From: Ilex aquifolium
Taxonomy: Eukaryota; Streptophyta; Magnoliopsida; Aquifoliales; Aquifoliaceae
Assembly (NCBI GenBank): GCA_951799425.1
Contig: OX637394.1
Coordinates: 38,767,001-38,831,000, forward strand
Length of the DNA: 64,000 nucleotides
Direction of reading: 5' to 3'
Positions 51,501-62,699 of the stretch are shown in pieces (positions within the stretch are counted from its first letter, which is position 1; each line of letters opens with the position of its first letter). The notes under the pieces were generated by a model that was not told the DNA's origin, ran no database searches, and saw only the letters and a list, made by a program, of their open reading frames with translations. The position numbers were made by a program, and so were the translations under genes.

Positions 51501-54296
51501 GCAGACCATATTGACCATCTCCAAGAAACCTTCGATGTTCTACGATCGTACCACATGAAGCTGAATCCTGATAAATGAGCTTTCGGCGTAGGGTCAGGAA
51601 AGTTCTTAGGCTTTATGGTCAACCAGAGGGGGATTGAGGCGAATCCTGACAAGATCAAGGCAATCCTTGACATGAAGTCACCATCCTCAGCCAAGGAGCT
51701 CCAGCGCCTCAATGGAAGAATAGCAGCACTTAACAGGTTCGTCTCCAAGTCTGCAGACAAGTGTCTGCTTTTCTTCAAAATTCTCCGAAAGGCCTTCGAG
51801 TGGGGACTTGAGGCAGAGGAAGCCTTCCAAAGGCTCAAAGCCTACTTAACTACACCTCCCCTCCTTTCACATACTACTCCAGGAGAAACCTTGTATCTAT
51901 ACCTTTCTGCCTCTCCATTGGCAGTGAGCTCAGTCCTCGTCAGAAGCAGTGATGGAGTGCAAAAACCAATCTACTATGTGAGTAGAGCATACAGGGGAGC
52001 AGAAGTCAAATATTCAGAGCTTGAAAAACTAGCGCTCGCCTTGATCTCAGCAGTGAGGCGCCTATAACACTACTTCCAGAGTCACAACGTCGTGGTCGTC
52101 ACAGACCAACCTTTGAAAAGAATTCTAGGAAAGCTCGACGTATCTGGCAGACTCCTCAAGTGGGCAGTGGAACTCGGCGAGTTTGACATTCAATATCAGC
52201 CAAGGACAGCCATCAAAGCACAAGCACTCGCGGATTTCATTGCTGAGCTTACTCTGGCAGAAGAAGAGAACAACGAGCTTTCCACCTCGTCCAGGCAGAA
52301 CACCCAAACACCCTCTGGAGCTAGGGCTGGCACCCAGACCCCCTCTGGAGCTGCGGCTGGCGCCTAGACCCCCTCTGGAGCTGAAGCTGGCGCCCAGACC
52401 CCCTCTGGAGCTCAAGCTTGCGCCCAGACCCCCTCTGGAGCTCAAGCTTGCGCCCAGACCCCCTCTGGAGCTCAAGTTGGTGCCCAGACCCCCTTTGGAA
52501 CCCAGACTGGCGCCCTAGTAGCCCAGCCTCGCGCCCTGCCTCCCATGGATGGAGCCTCCAAGCATTCCTCTCTACCACTATGGAGACTCTATGTCGATGG
52601 CTCCTCGACCAGTGGAGGAGGTGGAGCAGGCCTTATTCTGATTAGTCCCGACGGTACCCCCTTAAAATATGCAGTGAAGCTTCACTTTATTGCCTCCAAT
52701 AATGAGGCAGAATACGAAGCCCTTCTTTCTGGCCTAAGGTTGGTAATAGAAATGGAAGCCCAACACCTGCTTTCCTATAGTGACTCTCAATTAATAGTTA
52801 ACCAAGTGAAGGGAGAGTTTGAGGCAAAAGGTGCCAAGATGCAAGAGTATCTGGCCATAGTAAGAGCCTTGACCGCTAAGTTCCAGTACTTCGAAATCTG
52901 CCACGTCCCAAGGGAAGACAACATGGCGGCAGACGCACTCGCCAGACTCGCCTCATCTTCCGAAGCCCCTCCAGGGCCAGCACTCATCGGTCATCAATTT
53001 GAACCAAGCAAGTTGGACGTGGGAGTCATAGACGTCAACTGTGCATCCACTGAATCAAACTGGATGACCCCGATAAGGGCATACCTCAAAGATGGTACAT
53101 TACCAGACAATCCCCTCGAGGCCAGGAAGACTAGGATGAGAGCTTCCAAATTCACTATTTTACAAGACATCCTCTACAAGAAAGGCTACTCATTGCCATT
53201 GTTGCGGTGCCTTTCACTCGAGGAAGCTGACTACGCCTTGCGGGAAATCCATGAAGGAATTTGTGGGAATCACTCTGGAGGACGCTCCCTCGCCAACAAG
53301 GCACTCCGACAGGGCTACTTCTGGCCTACCATGGTGAGGGACGCCCATGAGTTCACTAAAAAGTGTGACAAGTGCCAGCGATTTGCCACTGTGCCTAGGC
53401 TACCGCCAGAAGAACTCACAGTCATCACAAGTCTGTGGCCTTTCTCCAAATGGGGCATCGACATCCTAGGCCCCCTACCTCTCAGCAAAGGACAGTGCAA
53501 ATTCGTGGTGGTGGCAGTTAACTACTTCACCAAGTGGACAGAGGCCGAACCCTTAGCAAAAATAACAGACGCAAAGGTGAAAGACTTTATCTAGAAGAAC
53601 CTGGTCTGTCGCTTCAGGATACCCCATGCCATTGTTAGTGACAACGCCAAACAATTCGACAACAAGCTCCTCAACTCTTTCTGCTCCGATCTTCAGATAA
53701 AACAACCTCATTCTAGCCCAGCACATCTGCAAGCAAATGGGCAAGCAGAAGTCATGGTGAGAACAGTGCTACGCAACCTGAAGACAAGGCTTGAGAGAGT
53801 GAAGGGTCTTTGGGTTGACGAGCTCCCAAGTGTCCTATGGGCTTACAGAACCACACCAAGAGCTCCAACTAGAGAAACCCCTTTCTCTCTCGTCTTTGGA
53901 GCTGAGACAGTCATCCCTGTGGAGATCAGGGTGCATTCTCTAAGGGTCCAACACCACGACCCCATCACCAACGAGGAGAAACTTCGTATCAACCTCGACT
54001 TGATAGAGGAGGCAAGGGAGATGGCGGTGGTCCGCAACGCCGAGTACAAGCGCCGCATGGCGAAGTTCTACAACTCGAGGGTGAAGCATCGTTCCTTCCA
54101 ACCAGGTGACTTGGTGCTCAAAAAAGTGATCCTCGCCACAAATGATTCACGTGAAGGGAAGCTGAGACCAAATTGGGAAGGACCCTACCTCGTAATAGAA
54201 ATGGTGAGACCAGGTACCTACAAGATCAAGAGTTCTGAGGGGAAATTCTTACTTCATCCGTGGAATGTTGAACACTTGAAGAGGTACTACCAATGA
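48590..54296 (+). pseudogene. Tat gag-pol region
   Basis: Domain spans are gag capsid-like (about 49100-49710, with GSARQWF and LLSIKQ), the linker with a CRFHRDHDHDTDDCYDL zinc-knuckle-like motif (about 49950-50010), protease (about 50290-50600, VDSGSSADIL), RT (about 51000-51570, SGYNQ, MPFG, YVDD), RNase H (about 51850-52240), a 30-bp repeat linker (52311-52514), archaeal-type RNase H (about 52560-52970, YVDGSS, ASNNEAEYE) and integrase (about 53200-54290, with a zinc-binding part, a DDE core and the LRPNWEGPY chromodomain-less tail). The region is broken in about five places and is treated as a fossil. Confidence 0.9.
52311..52514 (+). repeat. 30-bp tandem repeat, about seven copies, in the RNase H linker
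   Basis: The unit begins CCCTCTGGAGCT and ends GCGCCCAGACC, with exact 30-bp period. It lies between the two RNase H domains. As a multiple of three it repeats a 10-residue segment in every frame. Confidence 0.95.
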
Positions 54297-54589
54297 CACC
54301 TTGAGAGAGTCAAGTTAATAAAGTTGGGGACTTGGTTTTATTTTCTATCTTTCTGGGGTAATTACCCAATATTCAAATGTACTCTTTTGGGATTATTACC
54401 CAATGTTCAGTGTACTTTTTGGAGATTATTACCCGGTATTGCTTGACATAAGCAATAAATGAATAAAACTAGCTACATTTAACTTCAAAAAAGATCTTTG
54501 CATTTTCATTCAATTTTCAAAGAGTGTCAGTACAAAAGTAGGGCTTCAAACTGCTTTTCTAAAAAAAAAAAACAACACTCCCCAACACT

Positions 54590-57174
54590 CTAGCTACTCT
54601 CATGGTCATCCTCCTCTTCCTCTTCCTCATCATCCCCAGTCTCCTCAGACGCCTCAGTTGGCAAGAAGCCTGAAACATCAATATCAGGGTAGGCGGCAGA
54701 GATCTTCCCTCGGAGCTCATCATAGCCATCAAGGAAGGCATCTGCAAGGCCATTCGCCAAGTCCCTCTCAGCTATGGCAGCCCTCTCCTCAGCTTGCAAA
54801 GCTCTCTCATGAGCTGCCTTCACCTCTGCCTCTACAGCAACCTCTCTGAGCATAGCACTCTTGCGTGCCTCTACAAGCTCAGCCTTTATGAGCGTGGCCC
54901 TCTCACGGACCTCCACAAGCTCAGTTTCTCTGAGCGCGTCCCTCTCGCGGGTCGCCAGAAGCTCAGTCTCCAGCTTAATTGCCCCCTTATAGGCCTCCAC
55001 AAACTCGGTCTCTCTGAGCGTGACCCTCTCATGAGTCGCCACGAGCTCAGCCTGAGAAGTCCTACTAGCAGTTTCGAGCTCAGCGATCCTCCTCTGGGCA
55101 GCAAGGAGCTCCTTCTGCATGGCTTCATTACTCTGTTTCAGCTGACCGTGATAATGAGCCCTTGAAAGTAAGAAGACAGATGCAGTCGAAGCCTGAAAAA
55201 TATCAAGGATAGAAAAAATGACAAAATGCATAGGAAGAAACTGGGGAAAGGGAAATAAGGGACCCTTACCTGAGCCAAGCCTTCCAAAAATGTGTTGATA
55301 ACCTCCTCGGTGCCCAGATTGCCGATCTGATTAACTTCGGGTGCAAACACAAACCTCTCCCTGATGACTTGCGGCTTGCCTAGCATGGGACTAGCCCAAA
55401 TCGGTGCCCTCGTTGAAGTTTCCACAAGAGGTGGGGACGAGCGAGGAGCAGAAGGTGTAGCCGATCCCTAGACCTCGAGGAAGTAGCAGCGGCCTTAGCA
55501 TGAATCGAAGGGGAAACACCAACTCCACCATCTTTGAGTAAGAGATCCCCTAAGTCTCTCGTAGGATGAGCTCGCACAACCTCCAGCTTCCGCTCTTGAT
55601 CCTTAGTAAGCACGGGACAACCTGCAAGGAACGTGGTGGGTACACAACCTACAAGGAATGAGTCAAGAGAAGAGTAAGTATATGGGGCATACCAATTTTC
55701 TTTGAAACAATCCACTGTGATGGAACCAGGGCTCTATCAATGTCTGAAGCCCACCCACCACCAACGAATATAAAATGAGACTTCCAGCTGTGGCAATTGG
55801 AGGATAGCCCGGTGATCAACTTGCCTCCCCTCGGAGAGAAATAGTACCAGCCCCCGTTGGGAGCAGGAGTCTCACTCAGGTAATAAGCCGCGTGAAACTC
55901 AGTAGCATAAGCATCTTCGTGGTGCACTCTCCTCCACAGTTCCAGAAAATCCAGTACAACTTTCCAACCATTTGGAGCCAGCCGCCCAGGTGTCAGAGAA
56001 AAGTAATTCAAGATGTCGCAAATGGAGTGAGAAATTAGGAACCTAAGCCCGGCCTCGAGAATCTCCTCATAAACTACAATGTCACCAGAGGAGTCGTCAC
56101 TAGCAGGCTCACCCCTCTTAGCCCGGCGGCACAGCACAGTTGGAGGAATATGATAAACAGAAATAATCCTCAAAATATCATCATCATTATTGCGGGAACT
56201 AGAAAGACTACCTACCCTAGAAGCATCCTCGTCAAGAACAATTTTGCTTTTGTGCTTTCTGGAGCGAGGGTGCGAGGAATTGCCTGACCCACTGCCTGGG
56301 TGGTCTTGTGGAATGTGAGATTGAGAAGTCAAAACCTTTCCTTCATTTGTACTACTCAACTCAGCACTTGAAAGGTGACTGACCCCCTCTGCTCACCTAA
56401 TGGGGAAAGCCCAGCACTTGGAGAGGTGCCTAACCCCCTCTGATCGCCTAATGGGGGAAGCCCAGCGCCTGGAGAGGTGTCTGACCCCCTCTGATCGCCT
56501 AATGGGGAAAGTCCAGCACTTGGAGAGGTGCCTGACCCCCTCTAATCGCCTAATGGGGAAAGCCCAGCACCTGGAGAGGTGTCTGACCCCCTTTGATCGC
56601 CTAATGGGGAAAGTCCAGCGCCTGGCAAGGTGTCTGACTCACTCTGCTCGCCCGAATTGGCCAAATCAGCGCCTATAGGAGCTCCTGGCCTGGTCTTCTC
56701 GCCCAAACCAGCTGGAACAGCGCCATGGGGGTCGTCTGGCTTGGTTTTCTCGCCCAAAATAGCAAAAGCAGCGCCTGTCCCTTGTTCGCCTGGTAGTGCG
56801 CAGTCCAGCTCGCCAGTCACGTGGGCTGTTCGCCCATAGGCAGCCTCGCCGCAAGCATGGGCTGCTCGCCCACCGTTCCACCGACCAAATCCCAGTCGCC
56901 CGTCTCCACTCCACGATGCCTGGGTATCTCGCCCATCACCACGCGCTCCCCTAAGCCGAGCAGGTTGCTCGCCTAGCGGGCTGCCTCCCACGCCGGTACC
57001 GCTCGGAGCTCCACCCTCGGCACCCTTAAGCACTTCAACGTTGGTGCCCAGCTCTTGGGTCGCCTGGGATCCTCCACCCGCTTGGTTCTCCATCACCCCA
57101 AGTTCCTCATAGCTTACCTCGTGAACCAATCCATGGCCGTGGGAATCGGTGGCTCCCCCTCATTCGTTTCTCAT
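54590..57174 (-). pseudogene. Antisense ORF region of the Tat element
   Basis: Opposite to gag-pol, between integrase and the 3' LTR, lie long minus-strand reading regions. The first is a Gly/Pro-rich start (from about 57093, MENQAGGGSQATQ) with 17-residue repeats. The second is a globular part (about 56190-55660, with LNYFSLTPGRLAPNGW and GGWYYFSPRGGKL) resembling the putative gypsy-type transposon domain. The third is a strong coiled coil (about 55190-54650, alternating RERDALRETELVE-like heptads) with an acidic tail. Antisense ORFs at this place are known in Tat/Retand elements and some are spliced. Likely donor and acceptor sites are present (for example AG|GTAAGC near 57116). It is a fossil copy. 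Confidence 0.75.
56362..56655 (-). repeat. 51-bp tandem repeat, about six copies, in the antisense ORF
   Basis: The unit GATCGCCTAATGGGG...GACCCCCTCT repeats every 51 bp and reads SPLGDQRGSDTSPGAGL on the minus strand. The period is a multiple of three, so the antisense frame is kept. Confidence 0.95.
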
Positions 57175-57336
57175 TGATCTTTGGAAGCTCATCCCGAAGA
57201 AGAAGATCTCAAATGTTTCAAGGAGAGCACCCCCTTTCACTACCTCAAGCTTCTATGGAAAAAGGAGAACTTGGGTTCAAGAATAGGTTCTCAATTTCAA
57301 GATGAAGGAAATGGGTAGAGAAAGGAAGGAGGCTTC

Positions 57337-57346
57337 TATATATATA
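57337..57346 (-). promoter_or_regulatory. TATA box for antisense transcription in the Tat element
   Basis: On the minus strand CTATATATATAG lies about 165 bp before the first antisense ATG (57174) and outside the LTR. This suits a dedicated internal promoter for the antisense ORF. It is inferred from position. Confidence 0.45.
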
Positions 57347-57558
57347 GTCTAGGGTTTTTTAAGAGGAAAAAGCCCCAAATTGAAAACCAAGGGCTCTCTT
57401 AAAAATCCAAGTAAAAATAGAAGAGGCTTGAGGTGTTCAGCAGGTCAATCCCCGAGTTGAAGCGCAACATGGGCATAGCGGGAAAGAGGAGTCTTCATGA
57501 GCCAGAATTCAAATTCAACTAAATGCCCCCTTCTCCAAGTTTCCTCGGACACGGGGCA

Positions 57559-57570
57559 TTGGGGGGCAAA
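57559..57570 (+). other. Polypurine tract
   Basis: The purine stretch TTGGGGGGCAAA ends directly at the 3' LTR. It is the plus-strand primer site. Confidence 0.8.
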
Positions 57571-58130
57571 TGATGGGCCAGGCCCAAAACCATGTTGAAG
57601 CCCAATTATAATCAAAGACTCAAACTCATGAAGACCCAGCAGGCCCAAGGAGGTCCAAACCCAGTTAAACTCATCAGCTTACTACATCACCTGGGAAGCA
57701 TCAAGAGCCTCACCCTAGCCGTCTTGGAAAGGGTCAGCCCTCGCCTCATCCTTGACCGAGTCTCATGGAGAGCATCTCAACCACCTCGCACCGTTGAGAA
57801 GAAGTCAAGAGCTCCGCTAGAATAGATACTTAGTTGCTATTGAGTCGCCCCAATCTGTTAGGGGGTGACTATAAATTGTAAGCCCCACCAACACTTGGGG
57901 GGCATCAGACTCTACTGAGCACATAACTCCTCTCCCACTCTAAGCTTGTACCCTCTGCTCTCCCTATACTCTTAAAGTAATAAAGCGCCCGGCGACCCTA
58001 GCCATTGAGAAGTGGACGTAGGTCACATTGACCGAACCACTATAACTCTCGTCTTCTCTCTCTACTTTAATTACTGCATTTACTACTCACATTTGACAGG
58101 TGGTGTACAAACCCAATTTGTACATCATCA
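57571..58130 (+). repeat. 3' LTR of the Tat element
   Basis: It starts TGATGGGCCAGGCCC and ends TGTACATCATCA (560 bp). It lacks about 9-12 bp near its start relative to the 5' LTR and otherwise aligns along its length. Confidence 0.93.
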
Positions 58131-58135
58131 AATAT

Positions 58136-60190
58136 CTATTACGGCCAACTAAAATTGACATATTTTCTATTATATTTTCACCCAATTTTACCTAATAATA
58201 AATTATCTATTATAAATTCAAATAGAATATACTATTTATAAGTGGATTCCACCCTTACAAGATAGGTGATCTTACATTGAACAATTTGGATCCTAACAAA
58301 TGCATATATATAGTACATTACATATTCTTATCGTTAACTAGCAACTACCAATAAAATTAAGGGCAACGCTATATAATATTATAGCTATCAGATTAGTTAT
58401 GAGTTTTAAAATTGAATAGAATCTATTTTTTTTCAATAATTATAAATGATTAGATCTTTGTATTAAGTTGTTATATTTGTATTAGATCCCAAATTAAATA
58501 CAAATAATATTTTTGTAAACTTAACAGAAAGCCAACATATTCTATGATACATTACAAGAGGTTGAACACAAACATCATTTCAACATCAGTCTGCCTTTGA
58601 TGAACTGCCCCAACTAAGTCTCATTCTCAACAACTCATGGTTACACTTGGTTGCTGCGCTGTAACACTATGGTGATGTTTGGATCACCATGGGAGGATTT
58701 GATTGGATTGGATTGGAATCCGAATCCAACCCAATGCAAAGTGATCCAGATTGGAGGATTATAAAGTTCGGATTCAAATTCTATCCCATCTTTGGATAGG
58801 TTTCATTTGGTTTGTGGGCCCTATTCACATGTGAAGATAAAACACACTAAAATAACCATTGTACCCTTATGTAAAAAAATGTTATTCAATCTTATACCAT
58901 GTTTGGAATGGAATGAAAAAAAATCCAATCCATTAGTATTGTCTTATTTAGGAAAAAAAATATTAATGCAATAAATATTTTGTTCATTTATTTAATATAA
59001 TTTGTATAATACACTTTTAATCACAATGGGTCGAATTTGTAGAGGGATAAAAGGAAATTGTGTTATCCAATCCCAAGTTTGGATAGTGCATTATGATGTG
59101 ATTGGGATATGGACAAATTTCAATTTTTTATTAAACATCTAATACATTTGACATAAATTGACCATTTTACCCTTGAATCCTATCCAATCCTATCTCCTAT
59201 TTGACTTGAGAATTGTTGGTTACCACTTTTTTTTTTTTTTATCATTGTTGGTTATCAATTTAATATTGTAAAACATTTAAGAATGCTTATGTATTCACCA
59301 AATACCTGTTATTACACGTTGAATTTATACAACGGAATTAGCCCAGCCCAGGTCAGAAAATTACCCGTAAAAACAATGCAAACTCATCACAATGAACATA
59401 CTTGTTGGAAAATTAATCTCTCTCACACCACTATATATCGCAAAACATATTGATACACCAAAAAAACTTAAATGAAAACACAAGAATTTTTGAATAAATA
59501 AAATAATCTGAGTAAAGTGACATAATAAAATAAACGAGTTTTATACGTATCACGTTTTCTTTAAAAATAACTGGTTGAAAAAAAAAAGATATCATACCGA
59601 TATTTTTTTTTTTAAGCATATAGTTAGATCCCAATTTGAAACCACCAGCTGATCAAACCCAGGTCTTGCAAAGTAAAGGTCCTCCGTCGAGTATGGGAGA
59701 AAACCAAAAGAAGAAAGTGTAGATGAACGATCTAAATTACAAAAAAATTCCTGATTTTGGTCAGATAGTGATCTGATTTCATCTCTTAGATAGTAGATTG
59801 GACACGTACTCTGTCGAAGCATACTACACCATGGAATTGATTTGTATACCCTTGTTTCCTCTATCATAGGTACTTGCAGCAGAAGGAAGAGAAACCCTTA
59901 TCTGAGTGATGCTGTGCTACTGTTCTTTTTCTTTCCTGGAATGATCATTATCTTTGTATGAACAAATTGTGTAATAAATACACAGAAGATTGTGCTCATT
60001 TTGTGGCAATAACAACTAATCACCATTAACTGTTCTCAACTTATAAGAAACTTATAGCTTGAAATCAGAATTGTTCGCAATGAAGAAGGTTGCTTTCTAA
60101 TTTTTTAATCTGGTTTCGACGGCATTACTGCTTTCGAGTTCTAGATTCAAGTTGCTTTTCCATTGCTCATGTTCCATACTGGCTGCTATA
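58136..60190. other. Intergenic; possible MITE debris
   Basis: At 58670-59215 a TTGATTGGATTGGATTGG-type patch with ATGTTTGGATCACC at its left resembles high-copy MITE text, but the ends could not be fixed. No gene is supported; short ORFs lack known motifs. Confidence 0.4.
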
Positions 60191-60199
60191 AAAAAATAC

Positions 60200-60430
60200 T
60201 TAGTATTGTACAAACGAAAAAAAAATACAGCCCTTAACCCAACAACGTTTCAGACGTTATCCATGGAGGAAGAGAAGAAGAGAAAGAGACAGAGCACTCT
60301 CAGATAGTAGATTACAAAAAAATACATAGTATTGTACAAATTTTGAAAAAATACAGGCCTCAACCCAGCAATGTTTTAGACGTTATCCATGGAGGAAGAC
60401 AAGAAGAGAAAGAGACAGAGCACTTGCTTG
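60200..60430 (+). repeat. 126-bp tandem duplication
   Basis: CGTTATCCATGGAGGAAGA occurs at 60255 and again at 60381, with similar text on both sides (TACATAGTATTGTACAAA, AAGAAGAGAAAGAGACAGAG). Each copy carries an ATG that reads MEEEKKRKRQST or MEEDKKRKRQST and soon ends. It could be a duplicated gene start or chance. Confidence 0.8.
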
Positions 60431-60585
60431 AGAACTAGCCCTTCTACCCAGTTCAAACGACAAAAAAAAAAAATTAGGCGATTTCAATTTTTCTTCTTGG
60501 AAGCATCTACTGCTTCACGCCAAAATACCACCTTAAACTATGTAACTAATGCATAAAAAATACAGAGGCAAGAGATAGAGAGACT

Positions 60586-60589
<4 letters not shown>

Positions 60590-60632
<43 letters not shown>
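60590..60632 (+). repeat. (GA)n microsatellite
   Basis: There are about 21 uninterrupted GA units. Confidence 0.97.
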
Positions 60633-60638
<6 letters not shown>

Positions 60639-61764
60639 ACCTTCGGTTGAAGAAGGGGACAAGCGGCGCCTTTGTCGTCAAAGTGGAGGGACCAACTGAA
60701 AGCGAAGGGAAAGGGGTAAAAACCCTACCCAAGGTTACTGTTTAATGGGCAATTTAGTCATTTTCTTCCTTATCCAACCGATGGGCTTACAAATCCCAAA
60801 CTTCACATGGTGTGTTTGGCAAAGCTTTAGGGGATAGGATTGGTTTGGATTTTTAATCCAAACCAATCCAATGAAAACTCAATAACTAGCATACCAATGA
60901 AGCGATGTAATCCTATCCCTTGTTTGGAAAGTAATATCTTATATTATGGGGCCCACTGACAAACTAAATTTTTTTGGGTCAAATCTCTTTACTTTCACAT
61001 GAATTTACAATTTTAACCTTTAATTCTATCCAAGCCAAAGTCAATGTTGGCTATGGAATTTTATTCATGTTGTCCACCTTTATATTTCATAAAAATGTAA
61101 CAGATGTGTCACCAAGGGGAAATACCGAAAATAATTCGATTTTCATTTTTCCAAAAGATCACAAGTGCGAGCATATTAATTTCCTCATAATATTGTTCCA
61201 CATTGTTTTGAAAAAAAAAATTAAGAATAACGAAATAAACGATTCGATGTCACATAAACATATTTACATTAAATAACTTATCAAAAAACCCAGATACAAA
61301 AAACCCGGATACCAAAATCATCAAACACAACTTATCAAAAAACCCAGATACCAAAATCAACAAAAACTACTAAAAACCTCAATTCCACTACAGACGACAC
61401 AAACATTCATATGTAATGATGTAAGTACCATCACATTAACATTCCAATGCAAAATGCAAGAGACCCATTTCACCAAAATGAACAAATATCACAACCGAAA
61501 TGCAAGAAATCCTAGAAGAAATCTAAGAAACCTTACACCTATTCTTTGTATCTAGAATAAGCAAATGTGGAGTTTGTAGCCAATGTTCCACAGACTATGT
61601 ACACGAAATGAAGATTCTTTTAGCCTTAGAAGCTCAAACCCAAAACACGGAAAATGGGGCCTCCCAATCCGAAGCAGAACTAAGTATTGTTTGAAAATTA
61701 TTGTATAAACTATCCTTAATTTTTAATCCTAATTTCATTGTCATCACCGTATACAAACATAGAG

Positions 61765-61841
61765 AGAGCGAGAGATATATATATACACACACACACACAT
61801 AGACAGATATATATATATACACAGACATAGAGTGATATATC

Positions 61842-61877
<36 letters not shown>

Positions 61878-61985
61878 GACAGATATATATATATATATAT
61901 ACACACATAGATGTAGAGAGAGAGACAGAGACAACGAGATTGAGATATATATATACAAAGAGAAAGAGAGAGAGAGAGATACCTT
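61765..61985 (+). repeat. Compound (TA)n(CA)n(GA)n microsatellite
   Basis: TA, CA and GA runs alternate over 220 bp (for example TATATATATACACACACACA near 61850). ORFs across it are artefacts. Confidence 0.95.
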
Positions 61986-62096
61986 CCGATGGCGGACCAG
62001 TGGGCACCGTGGAGGAGGGAACAAACGAGGTGAACTGAAAAAGACAAAAAAAGGGGGTAAAATATTGGTTACTGTACAAGGGTATTAATGTAAATA

Positions 62097-62695
62097 CCCG
62101 CCCAATCCGGTCACTGGGCTAACTTATCCCAAAGTTAGAGTGGGATACATTTAAGTGGGTCAGATGGGTTAAATGGGGGAAATTACTACGGGCCGAGGAA
62201 ATGAGCCCAACGAGTATCCCATTCACAAAAATGGATCCAAACCAAGGTTTTGTGGGCCCCCGGATATTTTAACCTAGTACAATGGCAGTTATCCCCTTTA
62301 ATCCCCTTTGCCAAACACACCCACATGGGTTTCATGTATCCGGATCAAGCTGGATAACTGCCCTATTTCATACGGCTCGAGTAATTGAAACCCAACGAAA
62401 ATCCAATCCAGAATTCCAAACCCAAAGCTGGGATATGTGGGCCCTCGGTTATTTTTATCCAATCCAACTTGTGATATCCACATTTATCCTTCCAAACAAA
62501 CACACCCCGTGGGTTTAATAAATCCGAGTCAGAAGGGATACAAGGCTTCAATGACTACGGGCCGAGTAATTGGGTAACAACATTTATCCCATCTGAATTT
62601 GTGGATCCAAACCTGGGTTATGTGGGCCCCGGACAATTTAAATCCAATCCAGCGAGTTATCCACCTTTATCCCTCAAACCAAACACCACCATAGG
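62097..62695 (+). repeat. Three diverged tandem copies of a 185-bp unit
   Basis: The landmark TGTGGGCCC occurs at 62251, 62436 and 62621, exactly 185 bp apart. Each is preceded by a GGCCGAG or GGCTCGAG box and a (G)GATCCAAACC or TTCCAAACCC box, and followed by ATCCAATCCA-like, TTATCC and CCAAACA(C)ACC boxes. It may be part of a larger element that starts near 60809 (ATGGTGTGTTTGGC) and ends near 62695 (CCAAACACCACCAT). Confidence 0.7.
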
Positions 62696-62699
62696 CCTT

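Larger units (their letters stand above)
47949..58130 (+). mobile_element. Tat/Retand-lineage Ty3/gypsy LTR retrotransposon, structurally complete
   Basis: The element has two LTRs, a primer-binding site, gag-pol, a long 3' region with an antisense ORF, a polypurine tract, and a perfect AATAT target duplication (47944-47948 and 58131-58135). The domain order protease, RT, RNase H, second (archaeal-type) RNase H, integrase is diagnostic of Tat. The two LTRs differ at roughly 25-30 of about 555 aligned positions by eye (near 5%), which suggests an insertion of about two million years ago at 1.3e-8 substitutions per site per year, and older at slower rates. Its structure is whole, but the genes carry about five breaks, so it is a fossil. 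It is 10.2 kb long. Confidence 0.92.

Noticed and set aside
52311-52514. CRISPR-like array
   Set aside because: The 30-bp units are contiguous with no unique spacers, inside a retrotransposon linker in a plant genome.
59592-59867. Minus-strand 91-codon ORF as a gene
   Set aside because: No recognisable motif, splice context or start context; composition is consistent with chance in AT-rich DNA.
61716-62079. Overlapping minus-strand ORFs with cysteine, valine, tyrosine and isoleucine runs
   Set aside because: They read through the compound TA/CA/GA microsatellite in several frames.
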